From positions 558,001-622,000 of the forward strand of contig NZ_LXER01000006.1 of the NCBI RefSeq assembly GCF_001654925.1: a stretch of DNA of 64,000 bases, given 5' to 3'. This document shows, in pieces, positions 8,170 to 17,536 of this stretch. Source of the DNA: Buttiauxella brennerae ATCC 51605. Its GTDB lineage: Bacteria > Pseudomonadota > Gammaproteobacteria > Enterobacterales > Enterobacteriaceae. Made by a program: the position numbers and the translations under genes. The notes under the pieces are model-generated. The model had not been told where the DNA came from. It saw only the letters and a list, made by a program, of their open reading frames with translations, and did no database searches. Position 1 is the first letter of the stretch; every line of letters starts with the position of its first letter.

Positions 8170-9303
8170 TTGAACGACGTCACTCCTCGTCCGCATGCGA
8201 AAACGCGTAAAGCGCTCACCCCGCTGCTTGAAGTTCGCAACCTCACTAAGTCCTTTGACGGGCAACATGCCGTTGATGATGTCAATCTCACTATTTATAA
8301 AGGCGAAATATTTGCGTTGCTCGGCCCGTCTGGCTGTGGAAAATCCACATTGTTACGCATGCTGGCCGGTTTTGAACAACCAAGTGCTGGCCAAATCATG
8401 CTCGATGGCGTGGATTTATCACACGTGCCGCCGTACCAGCGTCCAATCAATATGATGTTTCAGTCGTATGCGCTTTTCCCGCATATGACCGTGGAGCAAA
8501 ACATTGCGTTTGGCCTCAAGCAAGACAAACTCCCGAAAAGTGAAATCACTCAGCGGGTGCAGGAAATGCTGGCGTTGGTGCATATGCAAGAGTACGCGAA
8601 ACGTAAACCACACCAGCTTTCTGGCGGGCAGCGTCAGCGTGTCGCGCTGGCAAGGAGCCTTGCAAAACGGCCAAAACTCTTGCTGCTTGATGAGCCAATG
8701 GGCGCGCTGGATAAAAAATTACGCGACCGTATGCAACTCGAAGTGGTGGATATTCTTGAGCGCGTGGGGGCAACCTGCGTCATGGTGACCCACGATCAGG
8801 AAGAAGCGATGACCATGGCGGGGCGTATTGCCATCATGAATCGCGGCAAGTTCGAGCAAATTGGTGAGCCGGAAGAAGTGTATGAGTACCCGGCAACCCG
8901 CTACAGCGCCGAATTTATCGGTTCGGTGAACGTCTTTGAAGGGTTGCTTAAAGATCGCCAGGACGATGGTCTGGTGATTGATAGCCCAGGGCTTGTACAT
9001 CCGCTAAAAGTTGACCCTGATATTTCTGTTGTCGATGGCGTGCCGGTTTACGTCGCCCTGCGCCCGGAAAAGGTCATGTTGTGCGAGGAACCGCCAGCCG
9101 ATGGCTACAACTTCGCGGTCGGTGAAGTGGTGCACATCGCGTATCTGGGCGATTTGTCGATTTACCATGTGCGCCTGAAAAGCGGCCAGATGATCAGCGC
9201 ACAGTTACAAAACGAGAACCGCAATCGTAGAGGAATGCCAACATGGGGCGATGAAGTTCGCCTGTGTTGGGATGCTGAAAGTTGTGTCGTTCTGACTGTT
9301 TAA
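8170..9303 (+). CDS. potG: Putrescine ABC transporter ATPase
   Basis: A 377-residue ATPase subunit, the E. coli PotG length, that powers putrescine import through PotHI. Walker A GPSGCGKST is at residues 52-60, the LSGGQ signature at 150-154 and Walker B LLLLDEP at 170-176. A C-terminal regulatory TOBE-like domain follows from about residue 290. The start is a TTG at 8170, preceded by GGAGA; the residues from there (NDVTPRPHAKTRKALTP) match E. coli PotG from its first position, and no ATG fits. Confidence 0.95.
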   Translation: MNDVTPRPHAKTRKALTPLLEVRNLTKSFDGQHAVDDVNLTIYKGEIFALLGPSGCGKSTLLRMLAGFEQPSAGQIMLDGVDLSHVPPYQRPINMMFQSYALFPHMTVEQNIAFGLKQDKLPKSEITQRVQEMLALVHMQEYAKRKPHQLSGGQRQRVALARSLAKRPKLLLLDEPMGALDKKLRDRMQLEVVDILERVGATCVMVTHDQEEAMTMAGRIAIMNRGKFEQIGEPEEVYEYPATRYSAEFIGSVNVFEGLLKDRQDDGLVIDSPGLVHPLKVDPDISVVDGVPVYVALRPEKVMLCEEPPADGYNFAVGEVVHIAYLGDLSIYHVRLKSGQMISAQLQNENRNRRGMPTWGDEVRLCWDAESCVVLTV

Positions 9304-9312
9304 GGGGGCGAA

Positions 9313-10266
9313 ATGAGCACGATCACGGAACGCCCGGCTGAGCCACCGGCAAGCAGTTTTAAATTGTGGCTGGGGAAAATGCAGATGCGCCATGGCCGCA
9401 AGCTGGTTATCGCTTTGCCTTATCTCTGGCTGATTTTGCTGTTCATGCTGCCATTCTTGATTGTCTTCAAGATTAGCTTTGGTGAAATAGCCCGTTCAAT
9501 TCCACCTTATACCGACTTAATCACCTGGGCTGACGATCAGATAACCTTCGTACTTAATCTGGCGAACTATCTCCAGTTAACCGACGATCCGCTCTATGCT
9601 GAAGCCTATTTGCAGTCGCTGCAAGTGGCAGGTGTTTCTACCATTTGTTGTTTGCTGATGGGCTATCCGCTGGCATGGGCGGTGGCTCACAGCAAACCAT
9701 CAACACGTAATATTTTGCTGTTGCTGGTGATTTTACCGTCATGGACTTCGTTCTTAATTCGCGTTTATGCGTGGATGGGGATCCTAAAAAATAACGGCGT
9801 CCTCAACAACGTGCTGATGTGGCTGGGCGTTATCGACCAACCACTGGTAATTTTGCACACCAATCTCGCGGTCTACATCGGTATTGTTTATGCCTATCTA
9901 CCCTTTATGGTGCTGCCAATTTATACCGCGCTAACCCGACTCGACTACTCATTAGTTGAAGCGTCGTTAGACCTGGGCGCACGTCCGTTGAAAACGTTTT
10001 TCAGCGTCATTGTGCCGCTAACTAAAGGCGGAATTATTGCCGGTTCGATGCTGGTATTTATCCCGGCAGTGGGTGAGTTTGTGATCCCTGAACTGCTGGG
10101 CGGGCCAGATAGCATCATGATTGGCCGGGTATTGTGGCAGGAGTTCTTCAATAACCGCGACTGGCCGGTGGCGTCAGCGGTGGCGATCACCATGCTTATC
10201 TTGCTGATTGTGCCGATTATGTGGTTCCACAAATACCAGAATAAAACGGCGGGGGACCACGCATGA
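9313..10266 (+). CDS. potH: Putrescine ABC transporter permease
   Basis: A 317-residue inner-membrane permease with about six membrane helices, beginning near residue 35 (YLWLILLFMLPFLIVFKISF). The cytoplasmic EAA-type loop that docks on PotG is seen around EASLDLGARPLKTFFSVIVPL. It forms the channel heterodimer with PotI. The ATG follows AAGGGGGCGAA ten bases after potG ends, and the gene overlaps potI by four bases (ATGA). Confidence 0.95.
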   Translation: MSTITERPAEPPASSFKLWLGKMQMRHGRKLVIALPYLWLILLFMLPFLIVFKISFGEIARSIPPYTDLITWADDQITFVLNLANYLQLTDDPLYAEAYLQSLQVAGVSTICCLLMGYPLAWAVAHSKPSTRNILLLLVILPSWTSFLIRVYAWMGILKNNGVLNNVLMWLGVIDQPLVILHTNLAVYIGIVYAYLPFMVLPIYTALTRLDYSLVEASLDLGARPLKTFFSVIVPLTKGGIIAGSMLVFIPAVGEFVIPELLGGPDSIMIGRVLWQEFFNNRDWPVASAVAITMLILLIVPIMWFHKYQNKTAGDHA

Positions 10267-11108
10267 ACAATTTACCGGTAGTGCGCTCACCCTGGCGCAT
10301 TTTGATTTTGGTGATCGGCTTCACCTTCCTTTACGCGCCGATGCTGATGCTTGTGATCTACTCATTCAACAGCTCAAAACTGGTGACAGTCTGGGCCGGG
10401 TGGTCGACGCGATGGTATGTTGAACTGTTCCATGACTCGGCGATGATGAGCGCGGTAGGGCTGAGTTTGACCATTGCCGCAGCCGCAGCCACCGCTGCGG
10501 TTATTCTCGGAACTATTGCTGCGGTGGTAATGGTGCGTTTTGGCAAATTTCGCGGTTCCACGGGATTTGCCTTTATGCTTACGGCACCGCTGGTCATGCC
10601 TGATGTCATCACCGGCCTTTCGCTGCTGTTACTGTTTGTGGCCTTAGGGCACGCTATTGGCTGGCCAAGCGATCGCGGCATGTTGACCATCTGGCTTGCG
10701 CACGTCACGTTCTGTACTGCCTACGTTTCGGTCGTGATTAGCTCCCGTTTGCGGGAATTGGATCACTCAATCGAAGAGGCGGCCATGGACCTGGGTGCAA
10801 CGCCGCTAAAGGTGTTCTTTGTGATAACCGTTCCGATGATTGCTCCGGCGATTATTTCCGGTTGGTTGCTGGCATTCACGCTGTCTCTGGATGACCTGGT
10901 TATTGCCAGTTTTGTTTCAGGGCCGGGGGCAACAACGTTGCCGATGCTGGTATTCTCAAGCGTAAGAATGGGGGTCAACCCTGAAATTAACGCACTGGCG
11001 TCTATAATTTTAGGTGTCGTCGGGGTGATTGGTTTGATTGCCTGGTGGTTTATGGCGCGAGCAGAAAAGCAACGCTTGCGCGACATCCAGCGTGCAAGGC
11101 ATAGCTGA
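10263..11108 (+). CDS. potI: Putrescine ABC transporter permease
   Basis: A 281-residue partner permease of PotH with about six hydrophobic segments and an EAA loop (EEAAMDLGATPLKVFFVITVP). It starts within the potH stop codon region (ATGA overlap), which couples translation. The C terminus is basic and cytoplasmic. The length equals E. coli PotI. Putrescine import by this system is described as feeding growth on putrescine and acting under polyamine need. Confidence 0.95.
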   Translation: MNNLPVVRSPWRILILVIGFTFLYAPMLMLVIYSFNSSKLVTVWAGWSTRWYVELFHDSAMMSAVGLSLTIAAAAATAAVILGTIAAVVMVRFGKFRGSTGFAFMLTAPLVMPDVITGLSLLLLFVALGHAIGWPSDRGMLTIWLAHVTFCTAYVSVVISSRLRELDHSIEEAAMDLGATPLKVFFVITVPMIAPAIISGWLLAFTLSLDDLVIASFVSGPGATTLPMLVFSSVRMGVNPEINALASIILGVVGVIGLIAWWFMARAEKQRLRDIQRARHS

Positions 11109-11139
11109 GTAGCTTAAAATCTGCAATGATAAGCCTACT

Positions 11140-11160
11140 GTGCCGCGCCAGACGCGGCAC
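11140..11160 (+). terminator. Hairpin after potI
   Basis: GTGCCGCG and CGCGGCAC form an 8-bp GC-rich stem around a five-base loop, 32 bases after potI. No T-run follows, so termination would not be of the simple intrinsic kind. It coincides with the GTG that is the only early in-frame start for ybjO. Confidence 0.45.
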
Positions 11161-11658
11161 AGTATCGTATGGAACACGAGGTTTGCGGAAATTTTCAGGA
11201 AACGAAGTCAAACACAAGCTAAATTGAACGCTCCCACATTAGTGCTGGTGGCGGCGATCGCTATTCTTACTACGCGAGTGCTCGATCTCATGTTGCTGTT
11301 CAACATGCTCGGCGTGCGTGGTGTGATGGATTTTGTGCATCGCAGCGTGCAAACCTGGAGCCTGACGCTGATTTTTCTCGGCAGCCTGGTGATGCTGTGT
11401 ATCGAATTACGTTGTGCGTTTGTCATCATGAAAGGGCGCAACTGGGGGCGCTGGGTCTTTCTTGCCACGCAGGTTATTGCGGTGGGGTATTTGTGGGCGG
11501 CGTCCCTTGGCTGGGGTTACCCTGAACTGTTCAGCATCCCCGGTGAGTCAAAACGTGAGATCTTCCGTTCGCTAATGACGCAGAAACTACCCGATTTATT
11601 GGTGCTGTTTCTGTTGTTTGTCCCTTCGCGGAGTCGGCTTTTTTTCAAACTTCAATGA
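11140..11658 (+). CDS. ybjO: YbjO inner-membrane protein (start uncertain)
   Basis: About 160-172 residues with four hydrophobic segments, homologous to E. coli YbjO (162 residues, function unknown); the block WSLTL, the WAASLGWGYPELFSIPG segment and the C terminus are shared. The 5' end is a problem. GTG 11140 sits in a hairpin with a poor ribosome-binding site. ATG 11169, followed by GAA as in E. coli, is one base out of frame with the conserved body. A rare ATT at about 11203, preceded by GAGG, is in frame. I give the longest frame. Confidence 0.75.
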   Translation: MPRQTRHSIVWNTRFAEIFRKRSQTQAKLNAPTLVLVAAIAILTTRVLDLMLLFNMLGVRGVMDFVHRSVQTWSLTLIFLGSLVMLCIELRCAFVIMKGRNWGRWVFLATQVIAVGYLWAASLGWGYPELFSIPGESKREIFRSLMTQKLPDLLVLFLLFVPSRSRLFFKLQ

Positions 11659-11666
11659 CCGCGTAG

Positions 11667-11675
11667 TGTTACAAT
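11667..11675 (+). promoter_or_regulatory. Candidate extended -10 promoter for rlmC
   Basis: TGtTACAAT is an extended -10 element 28 bases before the rlmC ATG, directly after ybjO. No clear -35 is seen. Inference from motif match. Confidence 0.4.
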
Positions 11676-11703
11676 CTGCGCCCCCGGTTCTTAGGATTAC
11701 ATA

Positions 11704-12831
11704 ATGCATTGCGCGCTCTATCAGGCTAATCGCTGCCGCTCTTGTCAGTGGATTGAACAGCCGATTTCCGAACAGCTCACCGCCAAAATGACCGAACTTC
11801 AGCAATTGCTGGAGGGCACAGCGGTGCATGAGTGGTGCGCGCCAATCAGCGGCCCTGAGCACGCATTCCGTAACAAAGCCAAAATGGTTGTCAGCGGCAG
11901 TGTAGAAAAACCCTTGCTGGGGATGCTGCATCGCGATGGAACACCGGAAGATTTAACTGAATGCCCGCTTTATCCTGCTTCATTCCAGGCTGTGTTTGCG
12001 GTTCTTAAACCGTTTATTGCCCGTGCAGGCCTGACACCGTATAACGTTGCGCGTAAGCGTGGTGAGTTGAAATTTCTGCTGTTAACGGAAAGCCAGTTAG
12101 ACGGCGGAATGATGCTGCGTTTTGTTCTGCGCTCAGAAGCCAAGCTGGAACAACTGCGTGCAGCGATACCCTGGTTACAACAGCAACTTCCGCAGCTCAA
12201 AGTGATTTCTGCCAATATCCAGCCAGTGCATATGGCGATTCTGGAAGGCGAGCAGGAGATCCCATTTACTGAGCAGCAGGCGCTGGAAGAACAATTCAAC
12301 GGCGTGCCGCTATTTATCCGTCCGCAAAGTTTCTTCCAGACCAACCCGGCCGTTGCTGCTTCATTGTATGCAACTGCGCGTGATTGGGTGCGCGAATTAC
12401 CGGTTAACCATATGTGGGATTTATTCTGCGGAGTCGGTGGTTTTGGGCTGCATTGCGCCACGCCGGATATGAAACTAACGGGTATTGAAATTGCATCAGA
12501 AGCGATTGCCTGCGCACGCCAGTCGGCGGAGAAACTCGGGTTAACGGATATTCATTTTCAGGCGCTGGATTCAACGAAATTTGCCACCGAGCAGCAAGAT
12601 ACTCCAGACCTGGTCTTAGTGAACCCGCCAAGGCGCGGTATCGGCCAGGCGCTGTGTTATTTCCTCAATAACATGGCCCCGAAATACATTATCTATTCAA
12701 GTTGTAATGCACAGACCATGGCGCAAGATATCTCGTCACTGGCGGGTTATCGTGTGGAGCGCGTGCAGTTATTCGATATGTTCCCGCACACGGCGCATTA
12801 CGAGGTTTTGACGTTGCTGGTGCGCGGGTAG
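11704..12831 (+). CDS. rlmC: 23S rRNA (uracil-747-C5) methyltransferase
   Basis: A 375-residue SAM-dependent RNA methyltransferase, the E. coli RlmC (RumB) length. The [4Fe-4S] cysteines are C3, C11, C14 and C87. The SAM motif [13 protein letters not shown] lies near residue 239, VNPPRRG near 305, and the catalytic nucleophile C334 is in YSSCNAQTM. It methylates U747 of 23S rRNA. It is convergent with artJ, with a repeat-type hairpin between the two. Confidence 0.97.
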   Translation: MHCALYQANRCRSCQWIEQPISEQLTAKMTELQQLLEGTAVHEWCAPISGPEHAFRNKAKMVVSGSVEKPLLGMLHRDGTPEDLTECPLYPASFQAVFAVLKPFIARAGLTPYNVARKRGELKFLLLTESQLDGGMMLRFVLRSEAKLEQLRAAIPWLQQQLPQLKVISANIQPVHMAILEGEQEIPFTEQQALEEQFNGVPLFIRPQSFFQTNPAVAASLYATARDWVRELPVNHMWDLFCGVGGFGLHCATPDMKLTGIEIASEAIACARQSAEKLGLTDIHFQALDSTKFATEQQDTPDLVLVNPPRRGIGQALCYFLNNMAPKYIIYSSCNAQTMAQDISSLAGYRVERVQLFDMFPHTAHYEVLTLLVRG

Positions 12832-12836
12832 TTTTC

Positions 12837-12880
12837 CCCTCATCCTAATCCTCTCCCCAGGGAGAGGGCAGGGTGAGGGC
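12837..12880. repeat. Inverted repeat between rlmC and artJ
   Basis: CCCTCATCCTAATCCTCTCC and GGAGAGGGCAGGGTGAGGG form a long imperfect stem. This is the common proteobacterial intergenic palindrome of the CCCTCACCCTAACCC type. Lying in a convergent gap, it probably acts as a two-way transcript end. Confidence 0.65.
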
Positions 12881-12885
12881 AATAA

Positions 12886-13617
12886 TTACTGCGGGAACCA
12901 CTGATCGCTAATCTTCTGATAAGTCCCGTCAGCTTTAATCGCTGCCAGCGCGGTATTCAATTTGGTCAACAAAGCCTGGTTGTCAGGGCGCACAGCAATA
13001 CCCAAACCGGTACCGAAATATTCTGCATCAGTAACATGCTCACCAACGGTGCCTAATTGCGGGTTGGTTTTCAGCCACTCATTCACCACCGCTGTATCAC
13101 CAAACACCCCATCAATACGGCCATTTTTCAGGTCGATAATCGCATTCTGGTAACTGTCGTAAGAGACAGTTTTAATTTCCGGGTGTTTATCCTGGAGGTA
13201 TTTCTGGTGTGTGGTGCCATTTTCCATACCAATGCGCTTACCCTTCAGTTCGTCGAAAGATTTAAACGCACCTTTTTTGGCAATCACTACCGCAGAGTTA
13301 GCGTAGTACGGTGTCGTAAAGGCGACCTGCTTGCTACGCTCAGGCGTAATATCCATGCCGGAAATGACAGCATCGTATTTACGGAATTTAAGCGACGGGA
13401 TCAGGCTGTCAAATGCATGGTTGGTGAAGGTGCAGTCAGCCTGCATTTGTTTGCATAAAGCTTTAGCCAGGTCGATATCAAAACCGACAATCTGATTGTT
13501 GGCATCAAGTGATTCAAATGGCGGATAAGTGGCCGAAGAACCAAAGTTGATTTTATCGGCCGCGGCCACGTTGAATGCGGCTGTAGCGAACATAGCGGCC
13601 AAAATAAACTTCTTCAT
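12886..13617 (-). CDS. artJ: L-arginine-binding periplasmic protein
   Basis: A 243-residue high-affinity arginine-binding protein, the same length as E. coli ArtJ and sharing FESLDANNQIVGFDIDLAKA and YAVISGMDI-type blocks. A signal peptide is visible: MKKFILAAM, a hydrophobic core, then a VAAA cleavage region near residue 20. It delivers arginine to the ArtQM-ArtP importer. It is transcribed separately from artPIQM, with that operon's terminator and its own control region lying in between. Confidence 0.96.
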   Translation of the reverse strand: MKKFILAAMFATAAFNVAAADKINFGSSATYPPFESLDANNQIVGFDIDLAKALCKQMQADCTFTNHAFDSLIPSLKFRKYDAVISGMDITPERSKQVAFTTPYYANSAVVIAKKGAFKSFDELKGKRIGMENGTTHQKYLQDKHPEIKTVSYDSYQNAIIDLKNGRIDGVFGDTAVVNEWLKTNPQLGTVGEHVTDAEYFGTGLGIAVRPDNQALLTKLNTALAAIKADGTYQKISDQWFPQ

Positions 13618-13685
13618 GTGTGTTGCTCCCGTCTGTCATGTTTTATTGTATTCGCCGTTTCTCGACGTCAAAAAATCATGCCATC

Positions 13686-13726
13686 AAGTGAATTTGTATG
13701 CAATAAAAATGTATAATTATATTTTT
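13686..13726 (-). promoter_or_regulatory. Candidate ArgR boxes before artJ
   Basis: GTGAATTTGTATGCA (about 13688-13702) and, after a short gap, an AT-rich TGTATAATTATATT resemble tandem 18-bp ARG boxes. They lie about 70-110 bases upstream of artJ. ArgR repression of artJ is established in E. coli; placement here is by motif resemblance. Confidence 0.45.
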
Positions 13727-13733
13727 GCGGGCG

Positions 13734-13759
13734 TAAAAAAGGCGGGGAAGTCCCCGCCT
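13734..13759 (-). terminator. artPIQM terminator
   Basis: On the minus strand, GGCGGGGA and TCCCCGCC form a perfect GC-rich stem followed by six Ts. It lies 22 bases after the artM stop, so it is a strong intrinsic terminator for the artPIQM operon. Confidence 0.85.
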
Positions 13760-13780
13760 GATTCGAGTGATTTTTACGTT

Positions 13781-14449
13781 TTAGTTACGGCGTTCAAATG
13801 CCAGTGCACGGCGTTCTACCACACGCATCAGCAGCGTTAATAGTCCGTTCACGACCAGATAAACCAGGCCTGCGGCGCCGAATACCATGACATCGTAAGT
13901 ACGGCCATACAGCAGTTGCCCGTGGCCCATCACTTCCATCAGCGTAATGGTGTACGCAAGAGAAGTACTTTTAAACACCAGAACCACTTCGTTCGAATAG
14001 GAAGAAAGTGCGCGTTTAAATGCATAAGGCAGCAAAATGGCGAGCGTATCTTTTTTGCTCATCCCCAATGCACCACATGATTGCCACTGGCCTTCAGGAA
14101 TCGCGCGAATCGCTCCGTAAAACAGTTGCGTGGTGTAGGCTGCACTGTTTAAAGACAATGCAATCAACGCACACAACCACGGCTCAGAAAGCAGATGCCA
14201 CAAAACAGGGTAGTTCTGAATGGATGGGAACTGACCCGGGCCGTAGTAAATCAGGAAGATTTGCACCAGCAAAGGCGTGCCGGTAAATAACGTAATATAG
14301 GCACGCACGATATAAACCAGTATCGGTGTTTTCAGCGTCAAAACGATGGTGAAAAACAGCGATAAAACCAACGCGACCACAATGGATGCCGCGGTGAGTG
14401 TCAGACTGGTGTGCAGGCCTTTAAACAGTTCCGGTAAATACTCGAGCAT
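13781..14449 (-). CDS. artM: Arginine ABC transporter permease ArtM
   Basis: A 222-residue HisM-type inner-membrane permease with about five helices. The EAA-like coupling loop (GQWQSCGALGMSKKDTLAILLPYAF) lies near residue 120. Together with ArtQ it forms the arginine channel energised by ArtP. Its start overlaps the artQ stop by one base (TGATG), indicating translational coupling. It is the last gene of the operon. Confidence 0.95.
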   Translation of the reverse strand: MLEYLPELFKGLHTSLTLTAASIVVALVLSLFFTIVLTLKTPILVYIVRAYITLFTGTPLLVQIFLIYYGPGQFPSIQNYPVLWHLLSEPWLCALIALSLNSAAYTTQLFYGAIRAIPEGQWQSCGALGMSKKDTLAILLPYAFKRALSSYSNEVVLVFKSTSLAYTITLMEVMGHGQLLYGRTYDVMVFGAAGLVYLVVNGLLTLLMRVVERRALAFERRN

Positions 14450-15165
14450 CAGCCGGGTCTCCGTTCAAAACGTGTCGCTCTCTGGTCAATACGTTTGAGC
14501 ACGTACTGGCTGATGAGGGTAATCACGAGGTAGATCGCGGCAGCAACCACATACCAGGTAAACGGCTCCTGGGTTCGGGTGGCGATACTCTTGGTTTGTA
14601 ACATCAAATCATTGACGCTTATCAGCGAAACCAGCGCGGTATCTTTCAGCAATACCAGCCACTGATTGCCTAAACCCGGTAACGCATGACGCCACATTTG
14701 CGGCATCACCAGACGGAAGAAGATCGCTGCTTTCGACAGGCCTAAAGCCTGGCCGGATTCCCATTGCCCAACGGGCACGGCTTTAAGCGCACCACGCAAA
14801 GTTTGCGAAGCGTAGGCTGAATAGAGCAGCGAAAGCGCAATCACACCGCACAGGAATGGGCTGACGTCAAAATTCTCAATTTGTAATTGGATGGGGATCT
14901 GCGCAAAACCGAGGTTGAGCGTAAAGCCATCTGACAGGATCAGCAATAACTGGGAGGAGCCGAAATAAATAAACAGCACCACCAGAATTTCAGGTAAGCC
15001 GCGCAGCACCGTTACCAGAGCTGAACCCAGCCAGGCAATCGGGCGCCATTTCGCGGACTCCCATACGGCAAAAATCATCGCCAGAGCCAGGCCGATGATT
15101 AGCGCACAGACGGCAAGGCCGACGGTCATCCCGGCGGCGCTCGCTAAAGTAAACATTTCGTTCAT
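14449..15165 (-). CDS. artQ: Arginine ABC transporter permease ArtQ
   Basis: A 238-residue permease partner of ArtM with several hydrophobic helices and the loop [25 protein letters not shown]. It begins five bases after artI ends, inside the artP-artI-artQ-artM operon. The length equals E. coli ArtQ. Confidence 0.95.
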   Translation of the reverse strand: MNEMFTLASAAGMTVGLAVCALIIGLALAMIFAVWESAKWRPIAWLGSALVTVLRGLPEILVVLFIYFGSSQLLLILSDGFTLNLGFAQIPIQLQIENFDVSPFLCGVIALSLLYSAYASQTLRGALKAVPVGQWESGQALGLSKAAIFFRLVMPQMWRHALPGLGNQWLVLLKDTALVSLISVNDLMLQTKSIATRTQEPFTWYVVAAAIYLVITLISQYVLKRIDQRATRFERRPG

Positions 15166-15170
15166 TCAGA

Positions 15171-15902
15171 TTACTTCTGGAACCATTTTTCGTAGATGGT
15201 TTTGTAGGTACCATCTTGCTTCACTTTTTCCAGCGCAGTGTTGAACTTCGCCTGCAAGTCAGTGTTGCCCTGACGAACAGCGATGCCCAAGCCTGTACCG
15301 AAGTAGTCTTTATCCGTCACTTTATCGCCGATAGCAGCCAGTTTAGGATCGGCTTTCAGCCATTCGGTTACTACAGCAGTGTCACCAAATACCGCGTCAA
15401 TACGACCGCTTTCCATATCCAGCTTAGCGTTCATGTAGCTGTCGTAAGGAACAGTAGTGATTTCCGGATGTTTATCCATGATGAACTTCTGATGTGTAGA
15501 GCCGTTCTGCATGCCAACTTTTTTGCCTTTCAGCGCGCTGATATCAGCGATTTTGCCTTTCTGACCGACAAACAGTGCAGAGTTTTCATAATATGGGCTA
15601 CTGAACAGAACCTGTTTTTCACGCTCAGGCGTGATATCCATACCAGAGATAACCGCGTCAATACGGCGGAATTTCAGGCTTGGGATCAGGCTATCAAAGG
15701 CCTGGTTGCTGAAAGTACAGGTCGCATCAATCTCTTTACACAGTGCGTTCGCCAAATCGACATCAAAACCAACAATTTTGTTGCTGGCATCCATAGATTC
15801 AAACGGAGGGTAAGACGCTTCCATAGCAAAACGAATAGTTTGTGCAGCCGTCGCGGAAAGGCTCAGGCTAGCTAATAGTGTGGCAAGCAGAACTTTTTTC
15901 AT
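15171..15902 (-). CDS. artI: Periplasmic arginine-type binding protein ArtI
   Basis: A 243-residue substrate-binding protein with signal peptide MKKVLLATLLASLSLSATAA, cleaved near residue 19. It is a paralogue of the artJ product 2 kb away: both carry FDSLIPSLKFR, VISGMDITPER and DAVFGDTAVV-type blocks. In E. coli ArtJ binds arginine, while the ligand of ArtI is less clear. ATG 15902 was chosen as the first codon of the signal peptide. It lies 19 bases downstream of artP. Confidence 0.94.
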   Translation of the reverse strand: MKKVLLATLLASLSLSATAAQTIRFAMEASYPPFESMDASNKIVGFDVDLANALCKEIDATCTFSNQAFDSLIPSLKFRRIDAVISGMDITPEREKQVLFSSPYYENSALFVGQKGKIADISALKGKKVGMQNGSTHQKFIMDKHPEITTVPYDSYMNAKLDMESGRIDAVFGDTAVVTEWLKADPKLAAIGDKVTDKDYFGTGLGIAVRQGNTDLQAKFNTALEKVKQDGTYKTIYEKWFQK

Positions 15903-15921
15903 GGTTATTTTCCCGGATACA

Positions 15922-16650
15922 TCAGTGTGACAGATAGAATTTAAACGCTTCGGTCTGTGGTTTTGCAAAGCAACTCGCATCACCTTGCTCGACGATGTGG
16001 CCATTTTCCATGTAAACCACACGGCTTGCGGTTTTACGCGCAACTTCCACTTCGTGGGTAACGATGACCTGAGTGATATTGGTTTCTGCCAGCTCACGAA
16101 TGATGCTGACGATCTGCGCGGTGATTTCTGGATCCAGTGCTGCGGTCGGTTCATCAAACAGCAGAATCTGTGGTTCCATCATCAATGCTCGTGCAATCGC
16201 GACACGCTGCTGCTGACCACCGGAAAGGTGGAGCGGATAGCGGTCCATATACGGCTTCAGGCGTAAACGCTCAAGCAGTTTATCTGCACGCAGGCGCGCT
16301 TCATCTTTGCTGATACCCAGGACGCGGCAAGGCGCTTCCATCAGGTTTTGCAGCACAGTCAGATGAGGCCAGAGATTGTATTGCTGGAACACCATGCCAA
16401 CGTTGCGGCGCAGTTCACGAATGGCTTTATCGCCAGGCGCTTTAGCAAAGTCAAAATGGTTATCTGCAATGGTGAGTTGCCCGGAACGCGGCATCTCAAG
16501 AAGATTGAGTACGCGCAGAAGCGAGCTTTTGCCTGCACCGCTTGGACCAAGCAGCACCAGCGTTTCGCCCTGTGGGCAACTAAGAGTGATATCGAACAGC
16601 GCTTGATGTGCGCCGTAAAAACAATTAATGCCGTTTAGTTGAATACTCAT
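15922..16650 (-). CDS. artP: Arginine ABC transporter ATPase
   Basis: A 242-residue ATPase, the E. coli ArtP length. Walker A GPSGAGKS is at residues 35-42, the LSGGQ signature at 142-146 and Walker B ILLFDEP at 162-168. It powers the ArtQM permease and is the first gene of artPIQM. The ATG at 16650 is preferred over an in-frame ATG six bases upstream because it matches the E. coli N terminus. Confidence 0.95.
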   Translation of the reverse strand: MSIQLNGINCFYGAHQALFDITLSCPQGETLVLLGPSGAGKSSLLRVLNLLEMPRSGQLTIADNHFDFAKAPGDKAIRELRRNVGMVFQQYNLWPHLTVLQNLMEAPCRVLGISKDEARLRADKLLERLRLKPYMDRYPLHLSGGQQQRVAIARALMMEPQILLFDEPTAALDPEITAQIVSIIRELAETNITQVIVTHEVEVARKTASRVVYMENGHIVEQGDASCFAKPQTEAFKFYLSH

Positions 16651-16694
16651 GCGCATAAGTTGAATAGCAATTGAAGCCGGAAAGAGTACCTTTA

Positions 16695-16712
16695 ACAGAA
16701 TAGTTATGCAAT
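16695..16712 (-). promoter_or_regulatory. Candidate ArgR box before artP
   Basis: The minus strand reads ATTGCATAACTATTCTGT, close to the ARG box form TGCATAnnnATTCA. It is about 45-60 bases upstream of artP. A second, weaker AT-rich half lies just upstream. Inference from motif match and from known ArgR control of artPIQM. Confidence 0.4.
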
Positions 16713-16872
16713 CTTTGTGCGTTAAAACCTAAAAATAACTACTCCCACATACTAAAAGTAGCACAATATAGCGGGGCGGGGTGAAGGCAAGAATAAATGT
16801 CGGAGTTATAAGTAAACTCCAGACTATTTATATGGGTTATGAATTTCGCCCCGCCGATTGTGTGAATATTGT

Positions 16873-16901
16873 ACCTACCCGACATACTTCGAGAGGCAGC
16901 G
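16873..16901. repeat. Half ERIC-like end beside ybjP
   Basis: TACCCGACATACTTCGAGAGGCAGCG resembles one terminal arm of the ERIC-type repeats in this window (compare 59415-59475), abutting the ybjP stop codon. No matching right arm is visible, so it is probably a decayed or truncated copy. Confidence 0.35.
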
Positions 16902-17429
16902 TTAGTTGGTTTCTATTGCCTGACGCAAGCTGCCCGATGGAGCATGGCTGTTTTCGCCGAGGTAACGCACGTCATCAACCGCCCAACACTGACCCTCACG
17001 AATCATCAGAACTTCATCCTGCCAGCTCTGGCTGCCTTTAGTGAGTTTCACGCGCAACGGAATATTGCGTGCATCGGTATTCAGAATGGTTGACGAGGAC
17101 GCGACTTCAGCAGTGTCTGCGCCATCAGCGTTGCTGGTGAACATATTGCTGCGCATAAATTCATTTTGCGCATTTGGCGACGTACTGGCTTTTTGCAGTT
17201 GCTGCGCCAGTGAATCACTCATGTATGGGCGTAAGCCGGTAATCGCGCTGCTGCCCTGGGTTTTATGGCCTATTTGATAATCGTAAAATTGCTGCGCCAC
17301 GCTATCCGGGCCACCATTAATACAAGGGCCGTTGCGGGTGCCAATATCTTTAAATGCAGGGGTAACGCTGGTGGTACATGCCGTAAGTAACAGGGCGCAC
17401 GGAAGAAGAGCCAAAACTGAGCTGCGCAT
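16902..17429 (-). CDS. ybjP: YbjP outer-membrane-type lipoprotein
   Basis: A 175-residue predicted lipoprotein (E. coli YbjP has 171). The signal peptide ends in the lipobox LTAC with lipidated C18, followed by TTS, so the Lol system should send it to the outer membrane. The function is unknown in the family. Conserved blocks include ARNIPLRVKL and WQDEVLMIREGQCW near the C terminus. It is divergent from ybjQ. Confidence 0.92.
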   Translation of the reverse strand: MRSSVLALLPCALLLTACTTSVTPAFKDIGTRNGPCINGGPDSVAQQFYDYQIGHKTQGSSAITGLRPYMSDSLAQQLQKASTSPNAQNEFMRSNMFTSNADGADTAEVASSSTILNTDARNIPLRVKLTKGSQSWQDEVLMIREGQCWAVDDVRYLGENSHAPSGSLRQAIETN

Positions 17430-17536
17430 TTTTATTTCCTTATCTTCTCAGGAGGACTAACTTAGCATAGCGTATCGCTGCCAAAATGCGTGGCGGGAAA
17501 TGCGCTAAGATGTTGATACAAAGAGAGGAGAAGCTT

